A stretch of DNA of 64,000 bases from positions 372,001-436,000 of the forward strand of contig NC_004463.1 of the NCBI RefSeq assembly GCF_000011365.1. The letters are read 5' to 3'. The translations under genes and the position numbers were made by a program. Origin of the DNA: Bradyrhizobium diazoefficiens USDA 110. Its GTDB lineage: Bacteria; Pseudomonadota; Alphaproteobacteria; Rhizobiales; Xanthobacteraceae. This document shows positions 40,432 to 50,167 of the stretch, one piece after another (position 1 is the first letter of the stretch; every line of letters begins with the position of its first letter). The notes beneath the pieces were generated by a model. That model searched no databases and was not told the DNA's origin. It was given only the letters and a program-made list of their open reading frames with translations.

Positions 40432-42603
40432 TCAGGCGGCGTTGCGCCGGTCCGGCCCGCGATAATCGGCATCGTCGCTGTTGCGGCGGTCCATCGGACC
40501 AGTGCGCAGCCTGACGAAGAAGGCCTGGACCTCGGTGGCGAGGCGTTCGGCCGCTCCAGAAACGTGGTTCGCGGCGCCCATCACGTCGTCGGCCGAGCGG
40601 TTGGTTTCCGCGATGGCGCCGGAGACGGTCCCGATGCTGGTCGCCAGCGTCTGCGTGCCCGACGCCGCCATCTGGACGTTCTGCGAGATCTCCCGCGTCG
40701 CGGCGCCCTGCTCCTCCACGGCGCTGGCAATCGCCGCGGTCACCTCGTCGATCCGGCGCATGGCGGTTGCGACCTCCTTGACGGAGGCGACTGCGCTGCC
40801 GGTCGAGTTCTGGATCGCGGCAATGTGCTGAGCGATGTCCTGCGTCGCATTGCGGGTCTGGTCGGCCAGCGCCTTGACCTCGGAGGCCACCACCGCAAAG
40901 CCGCGGCCGGCTTCACCGGCGCGCGCGGCCTCGATGGTGGCGTTGAGCGCCAAAAGGTTGGTCTGGCCCGCGATCGCCTGGATCAAATCGACCACCGAGC
41001 TGATGCTCTGGGCGGCGTGCGCGAGGCCTTCGATCTCGGCCTCGGAGCGCGCGGTCACCTCGCCCGCCGACCGCACGGTCTTGTTCGACAGTTCGATCTG
41101 CCGGCCGATCTCGACGATGGAGCTCGCGAGCTGCTCGGCCGCCGCGGCGACGGTCTGGACGTTGACCGCGGTCTGTTCGGATGCGGTCGCTGCGGACGCG
41201 GCCTGGCTCGTCGCATGGTTGGCGATGCCGCCGAGGCTCTCTGCGGTCTGCCGCATGGTGCCGGCGTTCTCGCCGACCAGCGCGAGCAGGTCGCGCGAGG
41301 TCCCGCGAAATTCCTCGACCGCGTCCTCCATGTTGCGGTTGGCCGCTTCGCGCGCCTCCGCCTCGCGCGCGAGAGACGCCGCCGCCTGTTGCTGGGCGAT
41401 CACGTTGTCGCGGAACTTCGCCACCGCCTGCGAGACCACTCCGATCTCGTCGCCGCGCCCGGCCGTCTTGAATTCGACACTGGTGTCGCCCCCGGACAGG
41501 CGCGCGGAATCGCCCACCAGCTCGACGATCGGACGGGTGATGGAGCGCGCAACCAGGATCGCAATCGTTGTCCCGAGCGCAAGCCCCGCGGCGAGCAGGA
41601 TCCATTGCAGCAGCAGCAACCTCTCGACCGCGTCGGCCACGCTGCGGGCGTCCTCGGCGAGCTTCGACTGTTGGTCGCTCTTGAGTCCGCCGGAGCGCTT
41701 GCCATCCGTGTCCTTGCGACCGTCGAGCAGATCGAGGATGCGGGCCGCGCGCGGCGCGGCCTCGGTGGACAGGATGAAGACCGGCGCGTTCCATTGCGGC
41801 GTCTGGCGGATCGCGAAGATCTTCTGCGGCAGCGGGGTGAAGGCCTCGTTCGCCCTGGCGATGGCCCGGTAAGCGGACGCCTGCCTTTCGGTGAGCAGAT
41901 CCGCCTGGGTGCCGACCGATGCGAGCGCGGCCCTGAAGGTCGCGAGCGGCTTTTCGAACTTGTCACGGTCGGCCGCCTCGCCCGAGGCGACGTAGAGCCG
42001 CAATTGCGATCCCGCCGCGGCGAGATTGCCGCGCACGTCGGCGAAGGTCTTGAGCAGGCGCTTGCGCTGGGGCGTCGCCTCCAGCGCCTCCTCCTCGTCG
42101 ATCATCGCGGTGATCTCGGCGAACATGGTCGCGATCAGCGGCGCGGCCTCCTTGGCCAGGAGCTCGCTCGCCGGATAGGCCGACGGAGTGAAGGCGGCGA
42201 GCTCGGCCTTGTCTTGGGCCTGGCGAAATTCCGCGATCAGCGCCCTGGCTTCGCTCCAGTTGGTCTTGTTCTGCGGGTTGGAAAACCCCTCCGCCATGCG
42301 GTCGACCGCGGCGGCGGTGCGATCCAGGTCGGCCCAGACCGCCGCCCGGTCACGCTTGCCCTGCGCATCGCCGGTCAGCAGATAGCCGCGCAGCACCGAG
42401 AGCGTGGAGTAGAGATTGCCGACGAGTTCCGTGCTTGCGACTGCGACCGGCGCTCGCAGATCCACGACCGTCTTGATCCGCGACGAGATGTCCGAGACGG
42501 CGGCGACGGTGTAGATCACGGTCGCGGCGAGCAGAATGCAGATCAGCGCAAAGCCGCCGAGCAGCCGGGTCCGAATTCCGGTGTTCGCAATCGATTTGAA
42601 CAT
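40432..42603 (-). CDS. Methyl-accepting chemotaxis protein
   Basis: A 723-residue chemoreceptor. TM1 at ~11-33 ([21 protein letters not shown]), a large helical periplasmic sensor (~35-325), TM2 (~328-350), HAMP (~350-405) and a cytoplasmic MA signalling hairpin with the tip region [22 protein letters not shown]. Several Gln/Glu sites flanking it could be methylated by CheR. The start is the ATG at 42603, since the frame opening at 42666 lacks a TM-proximal Met. No CheR-tethering pentapeptide is seen; the end is [16 protein letters not shown]4-TACGG element at 42746-42759 points toward this gene. It is the nearest receptor to the che operon at 49-54 kb. Confidence 0.92.
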   Translation of the reverse strand: MFKSIANTGIRTRLLGGFALICILLAATVIYTVAAVSDISSRIKTVVDLRAPVAVASTELVGNLYSTLSVLRGYLLTGDAQGKRDRAAVWADLDRTAAAVDRMAEGFSNPQNKTNWSEARALIAEFRQAQDKAELAAFTPSAYPASELLAKEAAPLIATMFAEITAMIDEEEALEATPQRKRLLKTFADVRGNLAAAGSQLRLYVASGEAADRDKFEKPLATFRAALASVGTQADLLTERQASAYRAIARANEAFTPLPQKIFAIRQTPQWNAPVFILSTEAAPRAARILDLLDGRKDTDGKRSGGLKSDQQSKLAEDARSVADAVERLLLLQWILLAAGLALGTTIAILVARSITRPIVELVGDSARLSGGDTSVEFKTAGRGDEIGVVSQAVAKFRDNVIAQQQAAASLAREAEAREAANRNMEDAVEEFRGTSRDLLALVGENAGTMRQTAESLGGIANHATSQAASAATASEQTAVNVQTVAAAAEQLASSIVEIGRQIELSNKTVRSAGEVTARSEAEIEGLAHAAQSISSVVDLIQAIAGQTNLLALNATIEAARAGEAGRGFAVVASEVKALADQTRNATQDIAQHIAAIQNSTGSAVASVKEVATAMRRIDEVTAAIASAVEEQGAATREISQNVQMAASGTQTLATSIGTVSGAIAETNRSADDVMGAANHVSGAAERLATEVQAFFVRLRTGPMDRRNSDDADYRGPDRRNAA

Positions 42604-42745
42604 GGAAGATCTCGTGCTGGTGGTCGGTTGATCGGTTGGCGTGGTGGGACGCCAGAATGTGAGCAATGAAATGCGCGAAATACTGATACGAGGACTATCG
42701 GAGATTGTAGTCAGCGGCCTTTAATCCATAGTGAAGGCTCGGGTT

Positions 42746-42759
42746 CCGTACAACTACGG
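42746..42759 (-). promoter_or_regulatory. CCGTA-N4-TACGG element, site a (toward chemoreceptor)
   Basis: CCGTA-CAAC-TACGG. On the minus strand, TTCAC follows 10 nt downstream and CTACAAT (-10-like) about 36 nt downstream. The chemoreceptor start is 143 nt away; the response regulator gene on the plus strand is 238 nt away. The rest of the 42604-42996 gap shows nothing further. Confidence 0.6.
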
Positions 42760-42996
42760 CGAGAGAAATATCTCCCGATGCTAAAACGGGTTACGATGTT
42801 TGGAACCAGGCCCGACCTCAAATGCACGCAAGAGTGCGTATGATGTGCAAGGCATTGCCTCCCGGCGCGCCAGGAAAGGCAATCGCGGCAGACGCGAGGC
42901 GCTTGCGGGGCGGATAGAATCCGCGCAACAATTTCGTATTTGATGCCTTGATTTGCGGTCACTGGAACGTCCCAGCCGACCCGGAGGAATTCAGAC

Positions 42997-43416
42997 GTGG
43001 CCAACATCCTGATCGTGGATGACGACCCGGCCGTGCAGATCACGATCCGGCTGCTTCTGGAGAGAGCCGGTCATCACGTCACCGTCGCCGGCGACGGCCA
43101 CAAGGGACTTGCGCTGTTCGAGGCCAGCCCGTTCGACCTCTTGTTTCTCGACATCTTCATGCCCGGCATGGACGGGCTGGAGACGATGCGCCACATCCGG
43201 GCGCTAGCCCCGGCGATTCCGATCATCGTCATTTCCGGCCGATCGATCACGCCGGACGCCCATGCGGAGCCGGATTTCCTGAAGATGGCGACCAAGCTCG
43301 GTGCAGTGGCAAGCCTTCAGAAGCCGTTCCGGGCAGACGCGCTGCTCGCCGCGGTGAGCGGCTGCCTCGACGCGGGCAAGCCGGAGGGGCCCGATGTCAG
43401 TACCGGCCGCCGATGA
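42997..43416 (+). CDS. Single-domain response regulator
   Basis: A 139-residue receiver protein with a GTG start at 42997 (GGAGG 10 bases upstream). Acid pocket VDDD near the N-terminus, phospho-acceptor Asp52 in FLDIFMPGMDG, and Lys in LQKPF. There is no output domain, so it acts by protein contact, perhaps in a phosphorelay. Its last 23 bases overlap the start of the hybrid kinase, strongly suggesting functional pairing. It is related to the receiver at 54400 (shared pattern PDFLxMAxxLGA near the end). Confidence 0.92.
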   Translation: MANILIVDDDPAVQITIRLLLERAGHHVTVAGDGHKGLALFEASPFDLLFLDIFMPGMDGLETMRHIRALAPAIPIIVISGRSITPDAHAEPDFLKMATKLGAVASLQKPFRADALLAAVSGCLDAGKPEGPDVSTGRR

Positions 43417-46400
43417 CGAGGGCGTCTCCTCTGCTGCAGGCCAGAACACGCACGGTCATCCGGGAACCCCTGCGAATATCTCCATGACCCTCGCAACCCG
43501 GCTGGCCATCGCGATGATCCTGCTGGTGGCGGCTACCGTGACCGCCGTCGGCTGGCTGGGCTATCGCAACATCACACAAGCCGTCATTCCGCGGGTGCTG
43601 GAGCGGGTCGAAGCCCAGTCACGCCTGCTGGCCACCAATCTTGAATCCTACGTTGCCGGCGTTCGCGGCGATTTGGTCGGCTATCGCTCCGCCGCGGCAA
43701 TCAACGGTCTGATCCGGGCCCACCTCGGCGGAGGAATTGACGCTCTTGACGGCGTCTCGGAGCAGACCTGGCGCGAGCGTATCGCGGCGCGGCTCGCGGC
43801 CGAGATCGAGGCCAAGCCCAGCTATGGACAGTTTCGAATCATCGGTCTTGACGACGACCAGCGCGAGCTGGTCCGCGTCGATCGCTCCGGCCCGAACGGA
43901 GCGGTACGAGTTGCCCCCGACAGCGAACTGGAGCGCAAGAGCGAACGAACCTACTTTCAGGAAACGATACGACTGGCGCCGGGCGAGATTTATGTGTCGC
44001 CCATCGAACTCGCGACCCGCCAGGGGGGAACCACGGCCTTGCACACTCCGACCCTGCGGGCCGCGACGCCGCTGTTCACGCCCGACGGCAAGCCGTTCGG
44101 CATCATCATCGCCAATATCGACATGCGTCCGGTACTCGACCGCATTCGCTCGACGACGAGCTCGGGAGGCGAGATCTACGTCGTGAATGCGCGCGGCGAC
44201 TATCTGGTTCATCCCGATCAGACGCGAGAATTCGGCTCGTTGCGCGCCCCCCCCACCAACTGGCGCAGTGATTTTCCATTTTTCTCAGCCCTGGCAGGCT
44301 CGCCGGGAGTATCCACGCAGCTCGCGACCGATGGATCGGGCCGGCCGAGCGGCGCGGCGATCGCGCCTGCGCTGCTTGCGAGCAAGGAATGGGTCGCAAT
44401 CATCGTGACCATTCCCCCGGCCGTCTTTGGCCGCGTGCCGGCCGCCATTCAAAAAACGTCCTTGCTCGTCGGCTTGCTTGCCGTCCTCGCCGCGGCTTCG
44501 CTCGCGGTGCTGCTGGCGCGCTCCCTGACTCGCCCGATCGGGCGCCTGACCGCGGCCGTGGAGGCCATCGGCAGCGGACGGCCAGCGGACATTCCCGTCG
44601 ATGCAAGCGGCGAGACGGGCGTGCTGGCGCGGGCCTTTGCCCACATGGTCGAGGAGATGAAGGCAAAGACGTCGGCACTGGAGCACGAGGTCGAGGAGCG
44701 GCGTCGCACCGAGGCCGTCCGCGACCAGCTCGCCGTCCGCGAAAGCCTGTTCAGCGCGGCGGTCCAATCCTCCGACGATTCGATCGTCCTGCAAACGCTC
44801 GACGGCATCATCATCGGCTGGAACGCGGCAGCCGAACGCCTCTACGGCTATTCGGCCGAGGAAGCGATCGGACAGCCGACGTCGATCCTGCTTCCGCCGG
44901 ATCGCCGCGAGGAGGGCAAGGACTATCTTCGGCGGATTGCGAGGGGTGAGCGGATCGAACATTTCGAAACCGTGCGCCTGCGCAAGGATGGCAGCCCGGT
45001 CGAAATCTCGGTGAGCCTCTCACCGATCAGGGGCCCCTCCGGCGAGATCATCGGCGCCTCGGGCTCGGCGCGCAGCCTCACCGAGGCGCGACGGACCGAG
45101 CGGGCGCTACAGCAGCAGCTCGAGGAGCGGCGGCAGCTTTTCGACGCCTCGCAGGACCTGATCATGATCATGGACTCGCAGGGCCATATCGCGCAGATCA
45201 GCCCGAGCTGCGAGGCCATTCTCGGCTACCGGCCCGACGACATGATCGGCTACAGCGGCGCCGATTTCATCCACCCGGCCCATCTCGAACAATCGCGCGA
45301 GGAAATGCGCGCACTCAGGCGCGGCGGGCACCCGAAGCTCGCCGACACCCGCTGCCTCCACAGGGACGGACGCGAGATCTGGCTGTCCTGGCTCGGCAAC
45401 TGGTCCGATCAGGCCAAGCGCTACTTCTTCGTCGGGCGCGACATGACCGAGGCAAGGCTGGCCGAGGAGTCCTTGCGCGAAAGCGAGCAGCTGGCCCGCA
45501 ACATCGTCGAGACCGCGCTCGACGCCTTCGTCCAGACCGACGACCGCAGCATCATCCTGAACTGGAGCTCGCGGGCCGAAGAGCTGTTCGGCTGGCGCCG
45601 CGACGAAGCGCTGGGCAGGAATGCGATCGACCTCATCGTCGCCACAGGTGAGCGCGAGAGGGTCAAGGCGGGTCTCGCACGCTTCCTCGATTCCGGAGAC
45701 GGTCAGACGCTCAATCGCCGCCGCGAGCTGGTCTGCTGCCGCCGTGACGGCAAGGAATTCAAGGCCGAACTGAGCGTCACGGCGCTGAAGCGCCGCGAAG
45801 GCATTCTGTTCAACGTCTTCTACCGCGACCTCACCGACAAGATCGCGTCCGAGGAACGCATCCGCCATGCGGAGAAGATGGAGGCGGTCGGCCAGCTCAC
45901 CGGCGGCGTGGCGCACGACTTCAACAACATCCTCACCGTGATCACCGGGACGATCGAAATCCTCAGCGACGCAGTGGCCAAGGAGCCCGAGCTTGCGGCG
46001 ATCACCCGGATGATCGACGAGGCCGCCGGCCGCGGCGCCGAGCTGACCCAGCACCTGCTCGCGTTCGCGCGCAAGCAGCCGCTCCAGCCGCGCGAGGTCG
46101 ATATCAACTCGCTGATCGTCGACACCGCAAAGCTGCTGCGGCCGACGCTGGGCGAGCAGATCCAGATCGAATCCGTGTTCGAGGAGGAGAGCTGCGTTGC
46201 GATCGTCGATCCCAACCAGCTCACCACCGCGATCCTCAACCTCGCGCTCAACGCCCGCGACGCCATGCCCGGCGGCGGCAAGCTGATCGTGGAGACGGGC
46301 GCCGCCTATCTCGACGAGGTCTATGCCAGCGTCAACGACGTCCGGCCCGGGCACTACGTGCTGATCGCCGTGAGCGACACCGGAACCGGCATTCCGTCCA

Positions 46401-46990
46401 ACATGCTGACCAGGGTGTTCGATCCCTTCTTCACCTCGAAGGGACCGGGCAAGGGCACCGGACTCGGGCTTTCGATGGTCTACGGCTTCATCAAGCAGTC
46501 CGCGGGCCACATCAAGATCTACAGCGAGGAAGGCCACGGCACCACGATCAAGATGTACCTGCCGCCAGGCAAGACGGCGACGGCGGTCGGCGACGGTGTG
46601 ATCCCTGCGACGATCGAGGGCGGACACGAGACGATCCTGGTGGTCGAGGACGACCGGCTGGTGCGCGACTACGTGCTGGCGCAGCTGCATGCGCTGGGCT
46701 ACGTCACCTTGCAGGCTGCGAACGCCGCGGAAGCGCTCGCGATCGTCGCCGCCGGAAAGCCGTTCGACCTCCTGTTCACCGACGTCATCATGCCCGGCAG
46801 GATGAACGGACGGCAGCTCGCCGACGAGCTGATGAAGACGCGCCCCGATCTCAGGGTGGTCTACACGTCAGGCTATACCGAGAATGCGATCATCCATCAC
46901 GGCCGGCTGGATTCGGGCGTTCTGCTGCTCGCAAAGCCCTACCGCAAATCGGATCTCGCGCGGATCATCCGCAAGGCGCTGCTGGGGTGA
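43394..46990 (+). CDS. Hybrid sensor histidine kinase (Cache-HAMP-PAS3-HisKA-HATPase-REC)
   Basis: A 1198-residue sensor: TM1 at ~36-56, a double-Cache-like periplasmic domain (~57-345), TM2 (~350-375), HAMP (~375-428), then three PAS domains (~450-565, ~575-690 and ~700-820). The HisKA His is 840 in GGVAHDFNNIL, the HATPase carries NARDAMPGGG, DTGTGIPSNML and GTGLGLSMV, and the C-terminal receiver has its acceptor Asp at about 1130 in LFTDVIMPG. Its ATG lies inside the upstream receiver gene (23-base overlap), so the pair is co-translated. The FixJ-like regulator downstream is convergent but a plausible partner. Cache plus triple PAS suggests joint sensing of a small molecule and of redox, light or an intracellular ligand. 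Confidence 0.93.
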   Translation: MSVPAADDEGVSSAAGQNTHGHPGTPANISMTLATRLAIAMILLVAATVTAVGWLGYRNITQAVIPRVLERVEAQSRLLATNLESYVAGVRGDLVGYRSAAAINGLIRAHLGGGIDALDGVSEQTWRERIAARLAAEIEAKPSYGQFRIIGLDDDQRELVRVDRSGPNGAVRVAPDSELERKSERTYFQETIRLAPGEIYVSPIELATRQGGTTALHTPTLRAATPLFTPDGKPFGIIIANIDMRPVLDRIRSTTSSGGEIYVVNARGDYLVHPDQTREFGSLRAPPTNWRSDFPFFSALAGSPGVSTQLATDGSGRPSGAAIAPALLASKEWVAIIVTIPPAVFGRVPAAIQKTSLLVGLLAVLAAASLAVLLARSLTRPIGRLTAAVEAIGSGRPADIPVDASGETGVLARAFAHMVEEMKAKTSALEHEVEERRRTEAVRDQLAVRESLFSAAVQSSDDSIVLQTLDGIIIGWNAAAERLYGYSAEEAIGQPTSILLPPDRREEGKDYLRRIARGERIEHFETVRLRKDGSPVEISVSLSPIRGPSGEIIGASGSARSLTEARRTERALQQQLEERRQLFDASQDLIMIMDSQGHIAQISPSCEAILGYRPDDMIGYSGADFIHPAHLEQSREEMRALRRGGHPKLADTRCLHRDGREIWLSWLGNWSDQAKRYFFVGRDMTEARLAEESLRESEQLARNIVETALDAFVQTDDRSIILNWSSRAEELFGWRRDEALGRNAIDLIVATGERERVKAGLARFLDSGDGQTLNRRRELVCCRRDGKEFKAELSVTALKRREGILFNVFYRDLTDKIASEERIRHAEKMEAVGQLTGGVAHDFNNILTVITGTIEILSDAVAKEPELAAITRMIDEAAGRGAELTQHLLAFARKQPLQPREVDINSLIVDTAKLLRPTLGEQIQIESVFEEESCVAIVDPNQLTTAILNLALNARDAMPGGGKLIVETGAAYLDEVYASVNDVRPGHYVLIAVSDTGTGIPSNMLTRVFDPFFTSKGPGKGTGLGLSMVYGFIKQSAGHIKIYSEEGHGTTIKMYLPPGKTATAVGDGVIPATIEGGHETILVVEDDRLVRDYVLAQLHALGYVTLQAANAAEALAIVAAGKPFDLLFTDVIMPGRMNGRQLADELMKTRPDLRVVYTSGYTENAIIHHGRLDSGVLLLAKPYRKSDLARIIRKALLG

Positions 46991-47000
46991 GGCTTGGGAG

Positions 47001-47075
47001 TCATTCCGGACGCGCGTAGCGCGATCCGGAATCTCGAGATTCCGGGTTCGATGCTCCGCATCGCCCCGGAATGAC
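47001..47075. repeat. Palindromic repeat, family also seen at 35155
   Basis: TCATTCCGGACGCGC...GATCCGGAATCTCGAGATTCCGGGTTCGATG...CGCCCCGGAATGA. It lies between the convergent hybrid kinase and FixJ-like genes and could terminate both. Confidence 0.7.
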
Positions 47076-47102
47076 GAAGAAATGTCCGCGATGCAACCGA
47101 CC

Positions 47103-47738
47103 CTACGACGCGCGCTGCGCCGCGGTCATCACGATCCGGATCAGGTCGGCGGCATTGCGCGCACCGAGCTTCTTCATGATGTTGGCGCGGTGGTCCTCGA
47201 TGGTGCGCGGGCTGATGCCGAGAGTGCGGCCGGCTTCCTTGTTGGAAGCGCCGGCGGCGAACTGCTCGAGCACCTCGCGTTCGCGCCGCGTCAACGGCTC
47301 GCGTCCGGGGAAATGCAGCGAGCCGAATTTCGGCGCTGCGTTCTCCGCCTGCCTGCGTGCATAGGCGCCGATCGCCTCGTCGAGGCGGCCGACGATCTCG
47401 CTGCCGCGGAACGGCTTCTCGATGAAGTCGAGCGCGCCGCTCTTGATGGCGCCCACCGCCATTGTGATGTCGCCCTGCCCGGAGATCATGAAGATCGGCG
47501 CCGGATAATCCTCACCGTGCAGCTCCTTCAGAATGTCGAGACCCGACTTTCCGGGAATGTGCACGTCGAGCAGGATCGCAGCCGGTGTGCGGTTTCGCGC
47601 GACGGAGAGCAGCGCTGCGCCGTCCGCAAAACAGATCACCTCATAGCCCGCCGCCTTCAACACCATCGACAAGGTGTCGCGAACAGCCGGGTCGTCGTCG
47701 ACTACGAAGATTTCACCGCGAGAGGTTTGTTCGGCCAT
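47103..47738 (-). CDS. FixJ-like response regulator with LuxR-type HTH
   Basis: About 211 residues from the ATG at 47738 (a further ATG at 47768 would add ten residues). The receiver domain carries VVDDDPAVRDTL and Asp58 in LLDVHIPGKSG; the C-terminal NarL/FixJ HTH is LTRREREVLEQFAAG...ISPRTIEDHRANIMKKLGARN. FixJ-type regulators are phosphorylated by PAS sensor kinases and activate promoters. Its HTH is strikingly close to that of the DHp-LuxR protein at 57861, so both may bind the same site; candidate CCGTA-N4-TACGG elements, one in its own upstream gap, could be the target. It is convergent with the hybrid kinase. Confidence 0.9.
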   Translation of the reverse strand: MAEQTSRGEIFVVDDDPAVRDTLSMVLKAAGYEVICFADGAALLSVARNRTPAAILLDVHIPGKSGLDILKELHGEDYPAPIFMISGQGDITMAVGAIKSGALDFIEKPFRGSEIVGRLDEAIGAYARRQAENAAPKFGSLHFPGREPLTRREREVLEQFAAGASNKEAGRTLGISPRTIEDHRANIMKKLGARNAADLIRIVMTAAQRAS

Positions 47739-47829
47739 GTGCCATGTCCAATTGGCATTAGAGTCCATTCGGCATTGAGGACTCGCGTCCGCGCCAACCG
47801 TTATGGCGTTCGGCGCGGATTCGGCCCAC

Positions 47830-47843
47830 CCGTATTTGTACGG
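47830..47843 (+). promoter_or_regulatory. CCGTA-N4-TACGG element, site b (toward 47905)
   Basis: CCGTA-TTTG-TACGG, extended to a CCCGTA/TACGGG palindrome. TTAAC follows after exactly 9 nt (47853-47857) and CTAA at 47879-47882. It lies between the FixJ-like regulator and the 101-residue protein gene; the downstream elements point to the latter. Confidence 0.65.
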
Positions 47844-47904
47844 GACATAGACTTAACGCACAAGTAGCGGCATGGCGCCTAATTGCGGGGGACGGAGAAT
47901 ATCC

Positions 47905-48210
47905 ATGCTAAATTTGGCCAGCACGCCACCTCTCGTCACGACGCCCGAGGCCGACAGCCGTCAGTTGATTGCGGCCGACCTTCGCTGCCTGATCGCGCAG
48001 ATCGAGAGCAGCATGCGCCTGATCGACGCAGCCATGATCGATGCAGGCCCGGAGCAGGACGACAACGGCGATCAGGCCGGTTCCGCCGACATTTTCGTGC
48101 TCGACGACGTCACGCCGCGCTATGCCACGGCGAGTGCCGCCCTCAACGTCTGCCGGGCGGGCCTTGGCCACGCCCTGCAATACCTGTCGGATTCCGGCGA
48201 CCCGGTGTAG
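47905..48210 (+). CDS. Protein of unknown function, 101 residues
   Basis: ATG at 47905 with GGAG eight bases upstream. A small soluble, mostly helical protein (ADLRCLIAQIESSMRLIDAAMID, then TASAALNVCRAGLGHALQYL) with an acidic middle (GPEQDDNGDQAG) and no known motif. Site b with its TTAAC block lies just upstream, so it is probably controlled with the chemosensory genes. An in-frame start at 47872 would overlap the promoter and is unlikely. Confidence 0.75.
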   Translation: MLNLASTPPLVTTPEADSRQLIAADLRCLIAQIESSMRLIDAAMIDAGPEQDDNGDQAGSADIFVLDDVTPRYATASAALNVCRAGLGHALQYLSDSGDPV

Positions 48211-48262
48211 GTCGCGATCGGCGCGGCGGCGGCTGCATCCGATTGCATGGCAGCTCCGCGCG

Positions 48263-48766
48263 TCAGGTGCGGTGCCGTTCCACGATCGCGTCGCTGGCGA
48301 CACCACCCCAGGTGTGGATCGCCGGCAGCCCCATCGCGGTCTTGCCGAGGTTGGCGAGGCTGATGCGCAGGGCCGCCAGATCGAGCGGCTTCGGCAGGCC
48401 CTGGAGCTGGATCCCGACGGAGCGGGCGAAGCTGCGGGCGGCGCTGCGGCGCTTGCCGTCCATGCCGCTGATGACGATCACGGCACCGGCGAATTTCGCG
48501 TTCGCCATCTCGCGCAACACGTCGATGCCGTCGCCATCCTCCAGCACGAGATCGAGCGTCACGCAGTCGAAGCGCGCGGCGCGCAGCTTCTCGATCGCTT
48601 CCGCCACGGACGGCGCCACGGTGACCTCGTGGCCGGCCTGCTTGGCGGCGACCGTGATCAGGCTGCGCTGCGTGGCGTCGTCATCGACCACCAGGAGCTG
48701 GAGCGCACGCCGCTCGGCGACGTCGGGCAGGTTCGATGGGACGGGGGAGAGGGAACTTCTGGGCAT
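48263..48766 (-). CDS. Response regulator, single receiver domain
   Basis: A 167-residue receiver from the ATG at 48766 (AGGAA eight bases upstream; an earlier in-frame Met at 48862 is unsupported). LLVVDDDATQRSL holds the acid pocket and Asp72 in TLDLVLEDGDG is the acceptor; the Lys is in GLPKPLDLAALR. It has no output domain, with a C-terminal tail (~residues 140-167). It is last in line after the che operon, 141 bases beyond the PilZ gene, so it may be co-transcribed. Confidence 0.87.
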   Translation of the reverse strand: MPRSSLSPVPSNLPDVAERRALQLLVVDDDATQRSLITVAAKQAGHEVTVAPSVAEAIEKLRAARFDCVTLDLVLEDGDGIDVLREMANAKFAGAVIVISGMDGKRRSAARSFARSVGIQLQGLPKPLDLAALRISLANLGKTAMGLPAIHTWGGVASDAIVERHRT

Positions 48767-48907
48767 TGCCGTATTCCTGAGATTGAGACAGGCAATGGAT
48801 ACACGGCGCGCGCTTAGGCCACGTAAAGCCGCCGCGGCAAATTCGCCCGGATGTTTCAGCAAATGTAAAGCAACGTGGCGGAAAGCGCCGGCGCCGCCAC
48901 GCGCCGG

Positions 48908-49225
48908 TCAGGCTGCCGCGTCGTGGCCGCCGGCGGCGCCGCGCTTCTTGCGGTTCTTGCCGCGCAGGAACTGGATGTCCATTTCGGCGCCGTTGACGCG
49001 CACCAGCTCGCAGCGGCGGTAGGCTAGGCCGGTGGACGACAACAGCAGGAAGAACTCTTTCAGGTTCAGCCCCTGGATCGAGCCTTCAACCGTAAGGATG
49101 GCGTCGGTGTCGGAAATGGCGTTGAGCTTGCAGTCACGGCGCCAGGTGCCGTCGATGGCCATGATGCAGACATCATAGCCGCGACTGAAGGTGACGCGCT
49201 CCGCGCCTTTTCCATCCTCGGCCAT
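48908..49225 (-). CDS. PilZ-like domain protein, degenerate
   Basis: A 105-residue protein starting at ATG 49225, two bases after the cheR stop. The fold resembles PilZ in its later strands (EFFLLLSSTGLAYRRCELVRVNGAEMDIQFLRG), but the c-di-GMP motifs RxxxR and [D/N]xSxxG are not intact (AISDTDA in place of the second). It may be a non-binding PilZ adaptor. Tail is basic (RGKNRKKRG). Its position directly after cheR and cheY suggests a part in the chemosensory pathway rather than a separate c-di-GMP receptor. Confidence 0.75.
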   Translation of the reverse strand: MAEDGKGAERVTFSRGYDVCIMAIDGTWRRDCKLNAISDTDAILTVEGSIQGLNLKEFFLLLSSTGLAYRRCELVRVNGAEMDIQFLRGKNRKKRGAAGGHDAAA

Positions 49226-49227
49226 GC

Positions 49228-50106
49228 CTATCGTCCCGCCATCACCGCCATGCGCGGCGCCACGCCGGCGAGAGCCGGCTTGGCCACGGCTGCACGCGGA
49301 TCGTTCGGCTTGTAGAGGCCGCGCCGGTCGGGAATCGGCCTGAACGTATCCGTCAGTCCGACCACGGTTTCGGCGGCACCCAGCACGAGGAAGCCATCGG
49401 GCTCGATCTGGCGCGCCAGGCGGTTGAAGATGTTGATCTTGGTGTCCTGGTCGAAATAGATCAGCACGTTGCGGCAGAAGATGACGTCGAACGTACCGAG
49501 CTGGGCGAAGTCGTGCAGCAGGTTGAGCTGGCGGTGCTGGATCATCGCCCGCAATTCGGGATTGATCTGCCAGGTCTCGCCGGTCTGCTTGAAATATTTC
49601 ACCAGCATCTGGATCGGCAGGCCGCGCTGCACCTCGAACTGGCTGTAGACGCCGGCTCTGGCCTTCTCCAGCACCTCCTGCGACAGGTCGGTCGCGATGA
49701 TCTCGACGCGCCAGCCGGTGAGGGCCGCACCCATCTCCTTCAGGCACATCGCCAGCGAATAGGGCTCCTGTCCGGTCGAACCGGCGGCGCACCAGATCCG
49801 CACGCTGCGGCGCCCGGCGCGCGCCTTGATGATCTCGGGCATGATGGTGTCGCGGAAATGATCGAACGGGACCTTGTCGCGGAAGAAGAAGGTCTCGTTG
49901 GTGGTCATGGCTTCGACCACGTCGGTGATGAGCGCGCGCGAGCCACCCTGCAGCTTCTGCACGAGCTCGGGGATGCCGGAGAGCCCGGCCTTGCGGGCGA
50001 GCGGCAAGAGGCGGCTTTCGATCAGATACTGCTTGTCTGCGGACAGATCGAGACCTGAATTGTCCTTCAGGAACTTGCGCAGATACTCATACTCGGTCGG
50101 GGTCAC
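49228..50106 (-). CDS. cheR: CheR, chemoreceptor glutamate methyltransferase
   Basis: A 292-residue CheR: N-terminal helical domain (EYEYLRKFLKDNSGLDL) and SAM-binding domain with CAAGSTGQEPYSLAM and the DVIFCRNVLIYFD strand. It methylates glutamates on chemoreceptors using S-adenosylmethionine. The GTG start at 50106 fits the family N-terminus. Coupled to PilZ gene downstream. No cheB methylesterase lies in the cluster, so demethylation, if any, must come from elsewhere. Confidence 0.93.
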   Translation of the reverse strand: MTPTEYEYLRKFLKDNSGLDLSADKQYLIESRLLPLARKAGLSGIPELVQKLQGGSRALITDVVEAMTTNETFFFRDKVPFDHFRDTIMPEIIKARAGRRSVRIWCAAGSTGQEPYSLAMCLKEMGAALTGWRVEIIATDLSQEVLEKARAGVYSQFEVQRGLPIQMLVKYFKQTGETWQINPELRAMIQHRQLNLLHDFAQLGTFDVIFCRNVLIYFDQDTKINIFNRLARQIEPDGFLVLGAAETVVGLTDTFRPIPDRRGLYKPNDPRAAVAKPALAGVAPRMAVMAGR

Positions 50107-50167
50107 AGATGGCCTCTCGAAAGCTGTACTGAAAACACTCTGGCCGGAACACTCGGGCCAGACACAC

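Noticed and set aside
40564..42669. Plus-strand frame of about 700 codons opposite the chemoreceptor
   Set aside because: Composition of a shadow frame; the minus-strand protein has HAMP and signalling-hairpin motifs.
47744..47756. TGGCAC as a sigma-54 promoter upstream of the FixJ-like gene
   Set aside because: No TTGC at the required spacing and no conserved context.
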